Source: Lichenostomus cassidix
Lineage: Eukaryota; Chordata; Aves; Passeriformes; Meliphagidae
Direction of reading: 5' to 3'
NCBI GenBank assembly: GCA_008360975.2
Contig: CM039185.1
Location: 1,302,001-1,366,000, forward strand
DNA length: 64,000 nt
This document shows positions 23,080 to 36,300 of this stretch, piece after piece. The translations under genes and the position numbers were made by a program. The first letter of the stretch is position 1, and every line of letters starts with the position of its first letter. The notes beneath the pieces were generated by a model, which did not search any database, was not told the DNA's origin, and saw nothing but the letters and a program-made list of their open reading frames with translations.

Positions 23080-24250
23080 AACGCACCGTCCCCAAAAACC
23101 CCGACCCCAAAAGCACCTCCATACTCAAGGCAGGGCACCCCTGCGTACCCCACACACACAGCCAGGGACACCCCAACATACGTAGAGAGCCACGGAACCC
23201 CCAAACACAGCCTCCCACGTATTACCATGGACTGCCTCCCCCCATCTCAGCCGAGAGCCCCCATAAACACACCCCAAAAAGAGCCAGAGACACTCTCCAG
23301 AACCCACACATTCACCTGGGGACCCCCCAAAACACAGAGCCACGGACCCCCCTAACATATCCTCTGGGGATCCCCCCAAACAGACCCCGAGACAGCCCCC
23401 CAGTACCCACCTCTTCACCTGGGGATCCCCAGACCACCACGGACCCCCCAGACACAGCCAGGGACCTCCTCCAAAGGCACTTTTCTCCAAAAAGAGCCAA
23501 AGACACCCCCCCAGTACCCCCATATTCATTTGGGGACCCCCCAACACACACTCTCCGCCAGACACCCCCCCAAAAAGCCAGACACACCCTCAGACCCCAC
23601 CAAACAGAGCCAGAGATGCCCCTCAGTACCCATATATTCAGCTGGGGACCCCCTGAGACACATTCACACACAGCCACGGACCCCCAAAACATCCCCTCCC
23701 ACACTCACAAACTACCAGGACCCCCAAAACACCTCTTCTCTCAGTCAGGTACCCCCAAAACACACACACACAGCCCGCGACCCCCCCAAACACCCCAAAC
23801 AGAACCAACGATCCCTTTCAGTACCTACATACTCAGCTGGGGAGCCCCCCAACACATACTCAGGCAGGGACACCCCCAAACACCCCCACAATCAGCCGAG
23901 GACCCCCAAAACACCCCCTCACACACTCACAAACTACCAGGACCCCCAAACCACCTCCACTCTCAGTCAGGGACTTCCCATAGAGCCCACCCCTCCCAAA
24001 TCCAGGGACCCCCAAACCACCCCCAACAAGGAGAAGCCGCCCTCAAACACCCCAGGGACCCCCCAGCAAAACCTCAGGTCCCCAAAACACCCCCTCCAGG
24101 CAGAACCCCCCAAAATCACACCAGGGGACACCCCCAGACAGACACACAACTGCCCCCCCGCACCTGGGGACCCCAAAACGTCCCCCCAGAGTCCCCCAGC
24201 ACCAACAGCTCACGCCCGGGGGTCCCCACAAGCAGGCTCATCAAGGGGCA
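23080..24250. repeat. C-rich degenerate tandem repeat (VNTR)
   Basis: Phrases such as 'cagtaccc..tattca..tggggacccc' recur at about 23300, 23403, 23511, 23628 and 23820, giving units of roughly 100-120 bases. A second phrase, 'cacaaactaccaggaccccc', recurs at about 23700 and 23925. The plus strand is strongly C-rich and G-poor, so the KLF8 transcript strand carries many GGGG runs. Confidence 0.8.
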
Positions 24251-25193
24251 CAAAGGGGTGCCCCTACCTCCCCTCGGGACCCTCCGCGACCCCACTTTGG
24301 GGGTCCCTTGCACCCCAAAGCCTGGCGGGGGTGGGGGGTGCGGGTTGGGGCAGCTGGGGGCGGGGGTCTCCTTGCCCCCCAAATTCCACCATTGCTGACC
24401 CCCCCGAGGTGAACTGAATTCCTCCGTCCTCAGCCTGGCGCACCCCCAAACCCAGCCCGGCGTGGGCAGTGGGGCTGGGGGGACCCCTCCGCAACCCCAC
24501 ATATCGGGGGGCTCTGTGCAACCCCGCAAACACTCTGTGTCCCCAACACCCCCGGGAATAACGAGTGCCCCCCCTTTTTAGCTCTAACCAGCTTAAGGAG
24601 GGATTTCGGGTGACCTTGGCAGGGAACGGGGGGGGCGCGTGGGAAAACACCTCCCACAGCCCCCCCGCTTTGTCCCCGGCGTGTCCCCCCCTCCCCCAGC
24701 TGCGTGTCCCCCACCCGTGGGCGTGGGGGGTCACACCCCGCCGCCGCCGCCACACCCCCCCGTGGAATTTCCTCCGCGCTCCACCCTCCGCCAGCGGCCG
24801 CTCGGGATCCGGCGGGGGGGCACGGAGGGAACGCAAAGTGGGGGATCCCCTGCGGGGGGCACGGGGGGGCACGGGGGGGCTGGAGCCCAAGCAGGCTCTG
24901 GCCCTTTAAGAGCAAAGGGCGTGGGAGGGGGAGGGAAGGGCGGGGCCGCCGCCCGGTGTGACCTCCCAGCCGCGGGGGGGCGCCCTCCCCGGAAGCGCGC
25001 GGCTCCTGAGGGGGTTCACCCCACGCGCGACCCCCGCGTGAGGGGCGAGGGGGGAGGGGAGGCCTGAGGGGCGCGGGGGGGGCGGGACCTTCCCCTCCCC
25101 CTCTCCCTCCCCTCCCCGCCGGGCCGCGCGCTCCCGTCCCCCCCGCGCGCCCCCGGAGCCCACGCGCGCCCCCCGCGCCCCCGCCCCACGCAC

Positions 25194-25220
25194 CGAGCCC
25201 CGCGCCTCCTCCGAGCGCAT
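25194..25220 (-). CDS. KLF8: Candidate KLF8 upstream coding exon
   Basis: Directly after a CGG run in minus-strand sense, an ATG at 25220 opens nine codons (MRSEEARGS) ending at a donor-like TCG|GTGCGT. The phase is 0, which matches the frame of the acceptor at 21966, so the join would give a 17-residue extension (MRSEEARGS plus GQGKATPA) ahead of Met1 of the 313-residue form. The donor is only moderate, and no part resembles the human N-terminus. The alternative is that this is all 5' UTR. Confidence 0.3.
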
Positions 25221-25227
25221 CCCCGGC

Positions 25228-25253
25228 CGCCGCCGCCGCCGCCGCCGCTGCCC
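25228..25253. repeat. (CGG)n run in putative KLF8 5' UTR
   Basis: About eight CGG/GCC units immediately upstream of the candidate ATG at 25220 in KLF8 sense. Confidence 0.85.
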
Positions 25254-25440
25254 CCGGGGCGGTGCCGGGTGGGGCGGGGTGGGGCCCCCACGGGCGGGGA
25301 GGGGCCGCGTAGGGCGGAGCTCCCCTCCCCCACCCTCTTTTTTTTGGGGTGGGGGTGCCCCGCCCTTGAGGTGACATCATCGGCAGCCAATGGGCGGCTC
25401 CCCTCGCATCCGGCGTTGCCATGGGAACGCGCAGGATTTG
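25240..25440 (-). promoter_or_regulatory. Candidate KLF8 promoter with X-box, CCAAT, CRE-like sites
   Basis: Within 60 bases lie an X-box-like 'gttgccatgggaac' (25415-25428, one base from the palindromic RFX site), a CCAAT box (25387-25391) and a CRE-like 'tgacatcat' (25372-25380). They sit just upstream of the candidate first exon at the edge of the CpG island. The assignment to KLF8 is by position. Confidence 0.5.
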
Positions 25441-28400
25441 GGGGAGGGGGTGAACCCCAACTTGTTCCCATCCCCCCACGGAGGGCACCCCGAAATCGGG
25501 TCGGGGGTGCTGCTGGAGGGGTGAGAACTCGGGAACTCGTGGCAGTGATGGGGGGAGCAGAGACCCCCCTTTTGGGGTCCTGTGTCCCCCTGCAGCCCAT
25601 CCACGGGGGCTCGGAGCACCCCCAACCTGAGCCCTTGGGGGACACTGCCTGCACTCACTGCTCCCCTATCCCTGCCTCCTGAGCCCACCCACCATGCAGG
25701 CAAACTCCCCCAGATATGTGGGGTACCCCCTGGCACCCACACTGGGGTCCCACAGGGTCCTGGCAGAGCTGGGGGAGCCTCTGCAGGGGGCTGCAGCCAC
25801 GGGGGGTGCTGGGGGTCCCCAGCCTCTTCCTGGGGGGTCTGGGGGTCTCGGGGAGCCCGTGGCCTGGGGTGGAGCTGCCAGTGGGAACCCACCCTGCAAT
25901 CATCCCACACCCCACTGGTTTTCCAGGCTCTTGTCCCAAGGGGACGTGGCTGTTCCCAGCACTGTGGCCCCAGCCTCGGGATGTCCCCAGGTCCCCCACC
26001 CTGCACTGAGTTTTCCGGGGACAGGCCCAGGTTGGCTTCATCACCCCATAACCCCCCAAAATGCAAGAACTGCCCCCAGCCCTGACCCAGCTCGTCCCCA
26101 GGGATGGGATATCCTGGGGGTGGGGAGCCATGGCTGGGTGATCCTCACCCACAATGTCCCCACCAGGGGTGACTCCAGGAGCCACTCACAGCCACCAAGG
26201 TGGTGACCTTGGCTGAGGTCACAAAACAGAGCTCATCCAGTGGTGAGGAGGGGACCCTCATGACCTCCTCTTCTGCTAAGCTCAACCAGGACCAAACCAA
26301 CCCCTTTTTGGCAAAAAAGCCCTTCCCCTCCTCAGGAAACACCTGGGGAGGCACCTGGATAAGCTCAGGTAGGCACCCCTCTTGGCCAAGCTCCCCTGGG
26401 GAGCTTTTGGGGTCCAGAAACACTTTTGGCAGATGAGCTGGGCAGTGCAGCCCTGCAGCTGGAGGGACCCCCACCCTGACCCCCACCCAATGTCACCGAG
26501 CTGAAGGAGCAGCTGCAGCCCCAGGTGACCTTCCAAAAAACACAGAAGAAAGGGAGAAGCAGAGCAGGGGTTCCCCCAAGGCTAGGGCATGTTCCCCTCC
26601 CACTCTCCCTGGCAGCTGCACATCCCCAAGGGTGGATTTGGGCAGGAGGGGTCAGACCCTGGGCAGGGGTGCTGAGGGTCTCTGGGTGGCTCCGTTCCCA
26701 TGGCTTGGGGAGCCCCCACATTCAGGGGGACACGGTCTCTCTCAACCCAGGAGGGAAGGACAGGGACAGCCCCCAGGAAGGGGCTCTGAGGGATCCCCTG
26801 GACTCTGTCCCAACCACACGAAGCCCAAGGGGAAGGTCCTGGCTGCCTGCAGCCCTGGAGTCCCTCCTGGCCCTGTAACATTTGGGAGCTCAATGCTCCC
26901 CAAAACGGGTGTTTTGCTGTCCTCCCACATCAGGGGAGGAGCTGGATGTTGGATATCCCAGCCCTGCTCCATGGGAGGGAGGGCAGCAGCTCCATTGCTC
27001 TCCAGGTTGCCACAGATGGGATGTTGATCCCACAAGCCCCACAGGACCCTGACCACGCCCCGTCCTGCCTTTCCCTCCTCACTGAGCCTGATCCAGGTCC
27101 AGCTACATCAAGATGTTCCCACAAACTGCTTTAGCTCCAATGGCAGATGGTCCTTTCCCTGCTCTGTCCCTCCATCCCATCTTGGACCAAACACTTCAGG
27201 GGACTCAGCTCATCCTTCCCGGGGCAGGTCCCAAGCCCTTCCCACCCAGCCCAGCACACACCCCTTGCTCCTGTGCTCACTGGAGCAACCCCAACACCAT
27301 CCTGTTCTTGAGAAATGGATAAAAAATGGATTATAGGGTGGGAAACGGAATGAACTCTTGGGTTCAAAGGGTTGGGATGAGCATTAGGAATCCCCATGAA
27401 CACTGGTGAGGGTGGAGGAGGTTGTTCCTTTCCTTGCAGTGCTTTGAGACCATATTGTGACGACCTTTTGTCCAGTTTGGGGCTCCCTACAACATCCAAA
27501 ACAGGTATGGAAATACTGGAGCACATCCACGAGGTGCTGGGTCAGCTTGGGAATGCTCACCTGGAGGGACCAGGATAGAGCCAGGCTCCCTGTGGAGCAG
27601 GACAAGAGGGAAGGCAGGGAGCTCCATGTGGATTTCTAGTCCTAATTTTAAAAGCCTGAGGGCGATCCCACAACACAACAGACTCTTGGATTGCAACCCC
27701 CATCCCTGGAGAGGCTCAAGTCTCACCAAGGCCAGTCTCTCAGCCTGGACCACCCAGATCTGCCAGGGTCGGGATAATGGGCATGGAGATGGGATCAGGC
27801 TGAGCTGTGTGAGATATTGGCACCATTTTATCAAAACCACACCAAATTATCCCTATTCACACGTGGGGAAGGTCCTCATCTGGCAGGAGGCTCCTTCCCA
27901 GAGGGTCACACGGCACCTCAGACTTGGGGATCTTGGATCTTCTGAACTCTGTCCCTCAGGGATGCTGTGGATGCTTCTCACGAGGTGTTTCCCAGCCACA
28001 ATTCAGCAGTGACAACTGAGGGTGACTTTGGAGAATCCATGACCCCCTGGAGGTGTTGGAGGAGCTGATTCCAGCAGGACAGCAGCGTGTGGCCACCACA
28101 GACCCATTTCAATCCCCCCAGCCACTCCTCAGCTTCTCGGGACAATTCTGTGCCACTGAGCAGGGAAAACAAGAAGGAGCAGCCCCAGGGAGACCCCAAG
28201 AGTCAGGCTGACCCTACACAGCTCATCCTCAGGGAAAAAGCCTGGAGCTGACCCCATGGGAGCCATCCATGCTCCAAGGCAGGAAGGAAATGGTCAGAAA
28301 ACCTGGAAGTAGCTCCAAGATAACCCCAGGGAACTCATCCTGGCCCCACAGCAGCTCTAAGGAAAGGAACAGGGCCAAGGCGGGATTTATTCTGGATCTC

Positions 28401-29990
28401 AGTGACACATGGCATCAAGTTTCTCCTCATTCCAAGGTCAAGTGCTGAAGGAAAAGGATGGATCATGGCCACCTCATCCAGGTTTGGGATGATGTCTATG
28501 TGAGAAACATCTGGAGCAGGCATCAGGTTTTTTTTTCAGATGGCAAGAGCTGCCAGGGGAAGGGGGAAGAATCTTCTGGAAGGTGGGATGAGGGTGCTGA
28601 GCCTGACCTCCCAACCCTCCCTGCTCGGATTGGAAGGAGCTAGTGCAGCCACCAAGCCCAGGTTCCCAAAAACGCCTGGAATCTACTTTGGGAAGGGACT
28701 AAGGTCACAACACGGTGCCATGGGAGCAGGCGGGGCAGGTGGCGTGACACAGCCACCCGTGTTTGTCACAGGCTGTCACTAAACAATGAGCACAGAGTAG
28801 CACCAGCAGCACTTTGGCCACAGCAAAAGGACAAAGGTGATTCCCAAAGAGCCTCCAAATCCATGGAATTCAGGAAAAGGGATTTGAAGCAGAACAGCAG
28901 AACTTTACCCCCCCAGCACCGGGTCACTGGCCCAGGAGGCTCTAGCCAGGCCAGGATTTGGCTCCTGCCAGCTCCAGACCACTCCTCCCTCGTAGCCCTT
29001 CCTCACCTGCTCCTCCACCCCACATTCCATCATCCCACTTTGATGTGCTGCTTTCATCCCTAAGGAAACCCACTGGCAACTCCTCATCACCATAGAAATG
29101 AGGCAGCATTCCCACTGTCCTTCCTCGCCGTGCCTCCAGCAGGAACAGCTCCCAGCAGAAGGTGCCTCAATCTCCTGGGATTGCAGCCATGAGCTCTCCT
29201 GTTCTCCTGAAACCCTTCCTAGCTGGAGGAGATATTCCAGAGGCTCCAACACATGGATCAGCAGCGATTCTTGCTCTTGGAGCAGGGTTGGAGTGTGGGA
29301 AGCTGTGACATTCCCAGCAGGGCCTGATCCCATCCTGATCCCAGCCATGGCAGCTCCATGGGGGAACTGGGATCGTGTCCAGGCTTGTTCCTCTAGTCCC
29401 ACTCCAGGTATTCCACACCTGCATCCCAGCGAACACAAACTGCCACATCCCCAGCCCATTCCCAGTTCTCCAGAGGCTCCTGTTGGGAACAGCTCCTCTC
29501 CCACGGGGATGATTCCCATTGGAACTCCCCCAGCCCGAGGCAGCAGCAGCAGCTGCCGGGTGGGCGGTGCGAGACGCGGCTGTTGAATTCCAGGAGGATG
29601 GAGCAGGGATGGGAGCTTTTGTGCGGAGCCCCCTCGTTTTCCAGCCCTTTCGGCTCCTCCTTCTCACTCCCGGGACTCGCCCCGGTGGATTTTCCCCTCC
29701 CAGCGGGTGTGTGGGCAGGGATGCAGGGGCAGAGCCAGGCACGGAGGCACCACACCCTTTTTTACACAGCAATTTGATGCAGCAAGAGAGAAAAAAGGGA
29801 GGGAGATGCTGCCAAGCATCAGCTCCCACCCGGCAGCCAGCGATTCCCAGTGAAACTGTGGAATGGCTTTCAGCCAAATCCCCCCAAAACCACGAAAGGA
29901 GCAAGGCAGCTCCTACAGCTCTGCTTATCAAAGCTGCCCCAGGATTTGGGAGAAATCAAACCCACTTTGCAAAGTTCTCGGATCTGAAAT
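25441..29990. other. Intergenic between KLF8 and the Rag GTPase gene
   Basis: About 4.5 kb without a recognised gene. Only one degraded CR1 fragment (listed separately) stands out. Several 100-250-codon open frames look like chance in GC-rich sequence. Confidence 0.5.
27440..27760 (+). mobile_element. Degraded CR1 LINE fragment
   Basis: The region around 'ttgtccagtttggggctccc', followed by 'tactggagcacatcca' and 'gagccaggctccctgtggag', follows the order of the CR1 3' region in sense orientation. Strongly diverged. Confidence 0.45.
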
Positions 29991-30005
29991 CCCTGGTAGC
30001 AAAAA

Positions 30006-30011
30006 TTTATT
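30006..30011 (-). terminator. Candidate polyadenylation signal for the Rag GTPase gene
   Basis: AATAAA on the minus strand about 350 bases after the stop codon at 30363. It is the nearest canonical signal seen; its use is not proven. Confidence 0.45.
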
Positions 30012-30362
30012 TCCATGACCGAAGACGAGGAGAAATTTATAAACTTACTCTAGCAACCATCCAAGGAAACAGTAAATATCCCATCACCAGGCAGCCACAC
30101 ATCCCCGAGGGCTCTGCCACACCCCCTGTGGGTCACATCACCTGTCCTGCCTCCTTCCCAGCCCCACCCCTGCCAGGGAATTCCAGGGAATTCCGGGAAG
30201 GTCCGCAGTGTATCCAGCCAGCCTCTAGTGTCCAATGTGATAAGGAGAAAAAACAAGCAGCACACTCATTTCAAAGCCCAACACAGACATGGACAGTGTT
30301 TGATTCTCCTAAAAAGTAGTCCCGATCCATTTTTTCTCCCCCCAAAGCCCCAGTGCCCGGGC

Positions 30363-33300
30363 TCAGCGCATGAGCAGGCTGTGCTTTGGTCCATCCACCC
30401 TCTCCAGCTTCTCAAAGTGCTTCCTGGCGTTCCGGATGTTGATCAGCGTGGCCGCGGAAGCTGCGACGGAAAAGGGACAGGGGAGATAAAAAGAAGTTAA
30501 AAAAGGGGGAGAGTCACCATGTCCTCAGGGCTGCCTGCCTTCAATAGCCTTGCCTGCAAGATTTCAGTGCATCCTGCTGCTCCCAAGCCAGGCAAAATCC
30601 AGAGTGGGATGGGCTGGGTGAAATTTAATATGGGAGGGGGAAAAATCCAGCATGGGAAGGTCTGAGTAAAATTGTATGTGGAATGGTCTGGGCAAGGTTT
30701 AATATGGGAAGATCTGGGCAAAATTTAATGTGGATGGGCTGGGCAAAAAATCAGCCTGGCATGGTCTGGACAAAATTTAATGTGGGACAGTCTGGATAAA
30801 ATTAGATGTGGGAAGGTCTGGTCAAAGTTTAATGTGGGATGGTCTGGGTAAAATTGGATCTGGAATAGTCTGGGCAAAATTTAATGTGGGAAGATCTGGG
30901 CAAAATTTAATGTGGGAAGATCTGGGCAAAATTTAAGGCAGGATGGCCTGGGCAAAATGCAGTGTGGGAAAGTCTGGGTAAAATTCAGTGTGGAATGGTC
31001 TGGGAAAAATTCAGTGTGGAATGGTCTGGGCTGTTGGCTGATCCCAGAAGAACACAAGGAAAAGCCTCGCCCAGGGAGAGCTGCTCACCCCACAGCTGCT
31101 CCCCAGCACAGCAATGAGCTGTGCCTCAGTCCCAGGGATCCCACAGTGGCCCTAATTCCCTAACAGGAGGGCAGGGCAACCACACCTTAGGGCACCAGGA
31201 GTCCTGGGCAGTGTCCCTGGAGCCCCTCAGCTCCCAGCAGGAATTCCAAGAGCTGTGTAAACAGGGAACTGCTCCCAGGGGCTGTGGGCTGGCACTGCTG
31301 CAGCTCCTCCTTGGGATAAATAAATGCTGCTAAAATTAGAGCCTGTCCACCAGAGCCAGCTCAGGCAGCCAGAGCAACACCCAAACATGAGCCAGCTCTG
31401 CTTCCTCCCCAAAATCTCTGGGGCTGCCAGCTCAGAATGGCCCAAAATAGGTTTTAGGCACGACCTGCTCAGCCAGGTGTGGTTTGGTGGCTCCCTGGGA
31501 CAGCAGCAGCAGCTCAGCTGTGTCACCACCTCTGCAGCCTCCTGCTCACCCCTCCTCCCCACCCTGCTCACACTCAATCCCTCTCTTAATTACAATCACT
31601 TCGGTAATTAAAACCTCATTTTCCAAGAGAAACACGCTTTAAACTGGACTACTTTCACCATTTTGGAGGTTTTTGGGGTTATTTTTTGTCCCAGAGAGGC
31701 TTATCTTGGCTCTGACTTACGTATGGAAGGGTCTGACATGACCACCATCACATATGTGTTGGATGTGAAGATGTCAATGAAAGCAGCAAAGTTGGAGTTC
31801 CTGACCTCCATGCTCTGGAAAGAAGCTGCCAGCTTACTGAAAAACAAGGAAATAAAGGGAAAAAAAAGAGTGAATGAAGAGCTTTTGTGCCCACATGGCT
31901 AACATCCCTGATCTGAGCTGCTGGGAACAAGGAGGAGCTGGAATTCCCACTTGGCAAGGTGTGGTTACAGCAGGGCTTTGGCTGGGCTTGGTTTGAAAGA
32001 CAAAATTCCTCAGTTTTGGGCCAAATGAGAACAATATCAGCTTGATTTGTGCACTGAATGAAGGAAATTCCAGACACAACCCCACTGCCCAGGCCTGCTC
32101 CCCATGGATGCAAGGGCTCAGCCATTCCCAGCTGGACACTCTGGATGAGCAGCAGAAATCAGCATAAAATGGGAATATCTGGAGACATCTGTAAACCACC
32201 CAGGCACTTCTCCATCCTGTCCAGCTCCACAGATCTCCAGGATGAACCTGTCTGTGGAGCCTGGGGGCTGTGCAAAGCCAAGCTTCCCACTTTTCCATTG
32301 GAAACAGGGATAAGGTATCTGCAAGCCCCATCCTCCCCAGGCAGCCCCGGGGACAGGGCTGGAGCAGAGCTCTCCAGGTGACGTTCCCAGTTTCCAGGAG
32401 AAACACTATCCATGAGTTCAGCCCTGAAAATCCAGGAGAAAAAGGCCAGGAATCAACCAGCAGCAGAACCTCTCCCACCATCAGCAAAGGAGGAAGTTAA
32501 ACAATTAACATTTAACTGGGTGTGTTCCAGCAGTTCCACCCCGGCTGAGGAGTCGAACTGGGATTCTCTGGGATTCTCTGGAGAGCCCTGTGGAAAAAGC
32601 TGGAGCAGCCCTTATCTCCCCAGTGCTGATAAGAGCAGCTCACCTGCAGCTCAGCTTGAACTGTTTGATGATGTTGCTGATCTTCTCAAACCTGTGCACG
32701 TCCCGCTGCTCCTTGCACTGATAGTGGGAAATCACCTGGAGAAGGGGCACAGCCAGTCAGGGATTCCAGCACAGCTTTCCCAACAGCAGCTCTGGCAATG
32801 GGGGAGCACCAGGGCAGGGATTCCCTTTGCCTTTGGCTGATGGAATTTTGGGAAGTGTTTACAGCAATCCTGGTGGTGCTTTGATGGTGAAATGAGACTC
32901 AGTGACAGGATCAGCACACAAAGGATCTGCCAGGTGACACCACTGTCCCCTGAGCTCTGGGTGTTCCAGCTCAGCAGGAATTTATATCCTGATTTGAAGT
33001 TAAAAGTAGGTGGAAAGAGAGGGGAAAAAAGGGAAGCCCATCACCTCAGGAATGGGCCAAGTGCTGGGATAGCTTTTTCCTCCTAAGGTGCTGCTGGGAC
33101 ATTCCCTATTCCTCACTAGCAGTGATCCCAAAGCCAAACCAAAAAAAGCAGCTCAAAGGCAGCTGATTCCTTGGGAATTCCCTCTCCATCACTCCAGTGG
33201 GAGCAGAGCAGTTCCCTCCTCTTCCTCCCCAGAGATCCAGGAGCAGCCCTGAGTGCCTGGATGCCAACATTCAGAGGATCTGAAGGGCTTTAGGAATCCT

Positions 33301-36300
33301 GGAAAATACCTCCTCAAACATTTCCACCCAGCTGGTGGCTCCCAGCCCTTCATATGGAGTGAGAGCTGCATTCCTGCACAAACAGCTCCAGCACCTTCAT
33401 TCCCACAGCAAAACTAAGAGGAATCTCTGAAAAACCTTAGGCCAGCTGCTTTAAACTCTTCACAATTCCCAAATCAGCTCCCACTGGATGTGTCAGGAGC
33501 CCTTGCCCTTTGCTCTACGCAGGGAGTCACATTTAACAGGTTTTTTAGAGGTTTTTTCCTCCTCTTTTTTTCCCTTAACCACCTTAAACCCATCACTTTT
33601 TAAACTTCCCCAATATTCTCACCAGTATAGCTTTTGCCAGATTCAAGGGTTGCAATTCTCAGTGTTCAATTTCCTTCCTAAACTTCCCATATAAGGTTTT
33701 TTCACTACAATTTGAACACAATTTCAGAATAAGGGTTTAAGATTTCACAGTAAGATTTCCACAGGAAAACTTCCCTTCAAGAGAAGAGAGTTCTGGGAAT
33801 GTTTAATAGGAAAAGAAAAATAGGAGGAGTCTTAAGAAGAAAAAAGAAATTGCACTGAAAATAAGCACAGAATTTTAGTAGCAAAGATTATCCTTTTTTC
33901 AGTTAAAAATGTTCTTGTAACAATCACACTGTTACACACCCCAAGGTGGAACTATTTATTATCTTCAAAAGGTCAAAAAGCAGAACTTGCCAGGCATGGC
34001 AAGTGTTTGTTTCTGATAGCTTAACAAGGAAGAAAAGTCATGGCTCCGTTCCCAAATTCCCTCCATCATTTCCAAATCACCATCAAGGAAAACACTCCAA
34101 AAAATTCCAACATTTCCTTCAGCTCAGCAAGAGTTTGGTTCAAAGTGTGAGGAGCCCAACCCAGAAATCAGGAATATAGACAATCATCAAGAGTGGTTTT
34201 CTCCAACACCTTCCACCTGGCAGGGATTGGGAGCACAGTAAGCTGGAAAAGCATCACAATCCCATGGCTGATCCTTTATCCATATCCTGGCTTTGCAGAA
34301 CATCAAAGATCAGAAGAAATCAGGTCCAGCTCAAATGCCCCAGCAGGAGGAAGTGAAAAGGTTTGGTTTTGAAGCTACAAAAGGTTCTTGCCCTGTGCAG
34401 AGGGGGACTGGGGATATGAAACACTCCCAGAGCCTGGAAGAGGAAACACCAACCAAAGCCCAGCTCAGCTGCTGCAAGGGGGAATTTTGGGATGGTCCTG
34501 TGAGCCACAGGGTCCCACTGTGTGTTTTCACTACCCCAGGGCCTGGAGCAGTGCATTCAGCACCTCCCAGCTGCACCTCCATGGCATCCCACAATGGCTT
34601 GGGCTGGAAGGACCTCAAAGCTCATCCACTTCCAACCCTGACACCTTCCACAGGTTGCTCCAAACCCTGTCCAGCCTGGCCTTGGACACTGCCAGGGATC
34701 CAGAGACAGCCACAGCTTCTCTGGGCACCCTGTGCCAGGGCCTGCCCACCCTCACAGCCAGGAATTCCTTCCCAAGATCCCATCTCTCCCTGCCCTCTGG
34801 CAGTGGGAAGCCATTCCCTGTGTCCTGTCCCTCCAGCCCTTGTCCCCAGTCACTCTCCAGCTCTCCTGGATCCCCTCTAGGCCCTGGCAGGAGCTCTGAG
34901 ATCCTTCTCCTCTCCAGGTGAACATTCCCAGCTCTCCCAGCCTGGCTCCAGAGCAGAGGGGAGGGAAAGGGAGGCTCCATGCAGGCAATCCATGCCAGGA
35001 ACTCACCAGGAACGTGGCTCTCTCAAACAGCAGCACCTCATCTGCCTCGATGATCTGAGCAAAGTTCCTCAGGTTCATCTCCAGCTGCTGCACATTGGGG
35101 ATCAGCTGATAGACAATGCTGGACCAGGCCTGGCAATGAAGACACAAAGAACTCCCATCAACTCTTCCCCTCCTCGGCGTCTCGTGACAAATGTGCTCCA
35201 CGAGGGATTTTTGGCACTGCTGGGTGGTGACAGCCTGGGCAAAGCTGAGAAACTTCTCCCCACTCCATGCCCAGAGCTCAGGAGAGCCTTCCCTGGCTCA
35301 AGTCCTTCTCCACCAGGCAGAGAAACCCCAGTGCTGCTAAAGAGGCTTCAGTCATCCTGGGCTTAAGCTGGGAATGCTGCTGTCTCCTTCTCCCACTCAG
35401 GTTTTAATCCTGGGGAAGCTCAACACAGATGGACACTTGGCAGCTCATCCCTGATCCAAACAAAGTTCCACCTCATCCCAACAGGCCAGGAACAAGCCCA
35501 GGAGGCACTGGGATCAGCATCTGTCCTCATCCAGACTCGGATTTTCCAAGCTCAGCCTCTTCTCCCTGCCCAGCTGCTGACCAGGTGTGGGGCAGTGCCC
35601 AGCCCTGCCCTTCCCAAGAGCTACATGGATATTTGGGATGCCTGTCTACCAAGTTCCTGACATTTATCACACACTCATGACTTTTTTAGTTAATTCATTA
35701 AAGCCAGGATTAATTTGGGTTTCATTTCCACCCTCCAGAAGCAGCTGCTGCAGAGCTGAACACACCAGCAGCAGGCACACATTCTCCTCCTGCTCTTTCT
35801 CCAAATGGGAATGCAGATATGGGAAGGAAGCTGCACAAACCTTGTAAAGTGTCTCATCCCAGATAGAAGTCCTAAAACAAACACATTCCAAGGGCCGGGA
35901 AAGGCGCTTCAAGTCTTCCTCACGCTCCTTAAAAATCTGGGAAATAAAGAGAGTTTAGGGATTGAGTGTAAATATTTCTGTTTGTGCTGGGGCTGCTCTG
36001 TGGAATTATGGGATGAGTTTCACATGGACCACTGGACTGGAACCCTCCCAGGGAGCAGCAGGACCAGGGATGTCTCGCTACAGAATCCCAAAATTATTTG
36101 GGTCGGAAAGACCTTAAAGCTCATCCCATTCCACCATCCCAGGGTGCTCCAACCTGGCCTGGAACACTTTGAGGAGTCCAAAACCTCCCTGGGACCTAAA
36201 GCTGGAATAAGTGCAGGTATTGAGGAGTAGGAATGGAGGTGGAGTGTCCCTGAGGAGCTGAATTCTGACAAATTCCTGGCAAAAAGCTCCATCACATCCA

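Noticed and set aside
24430..25488. 352-codon minus-strand ORF in the KLF8 CpG island
   Set aside because: Extreme GC content makes all frames open; Pro/Gly/Arg-rich with no recognisable domain.
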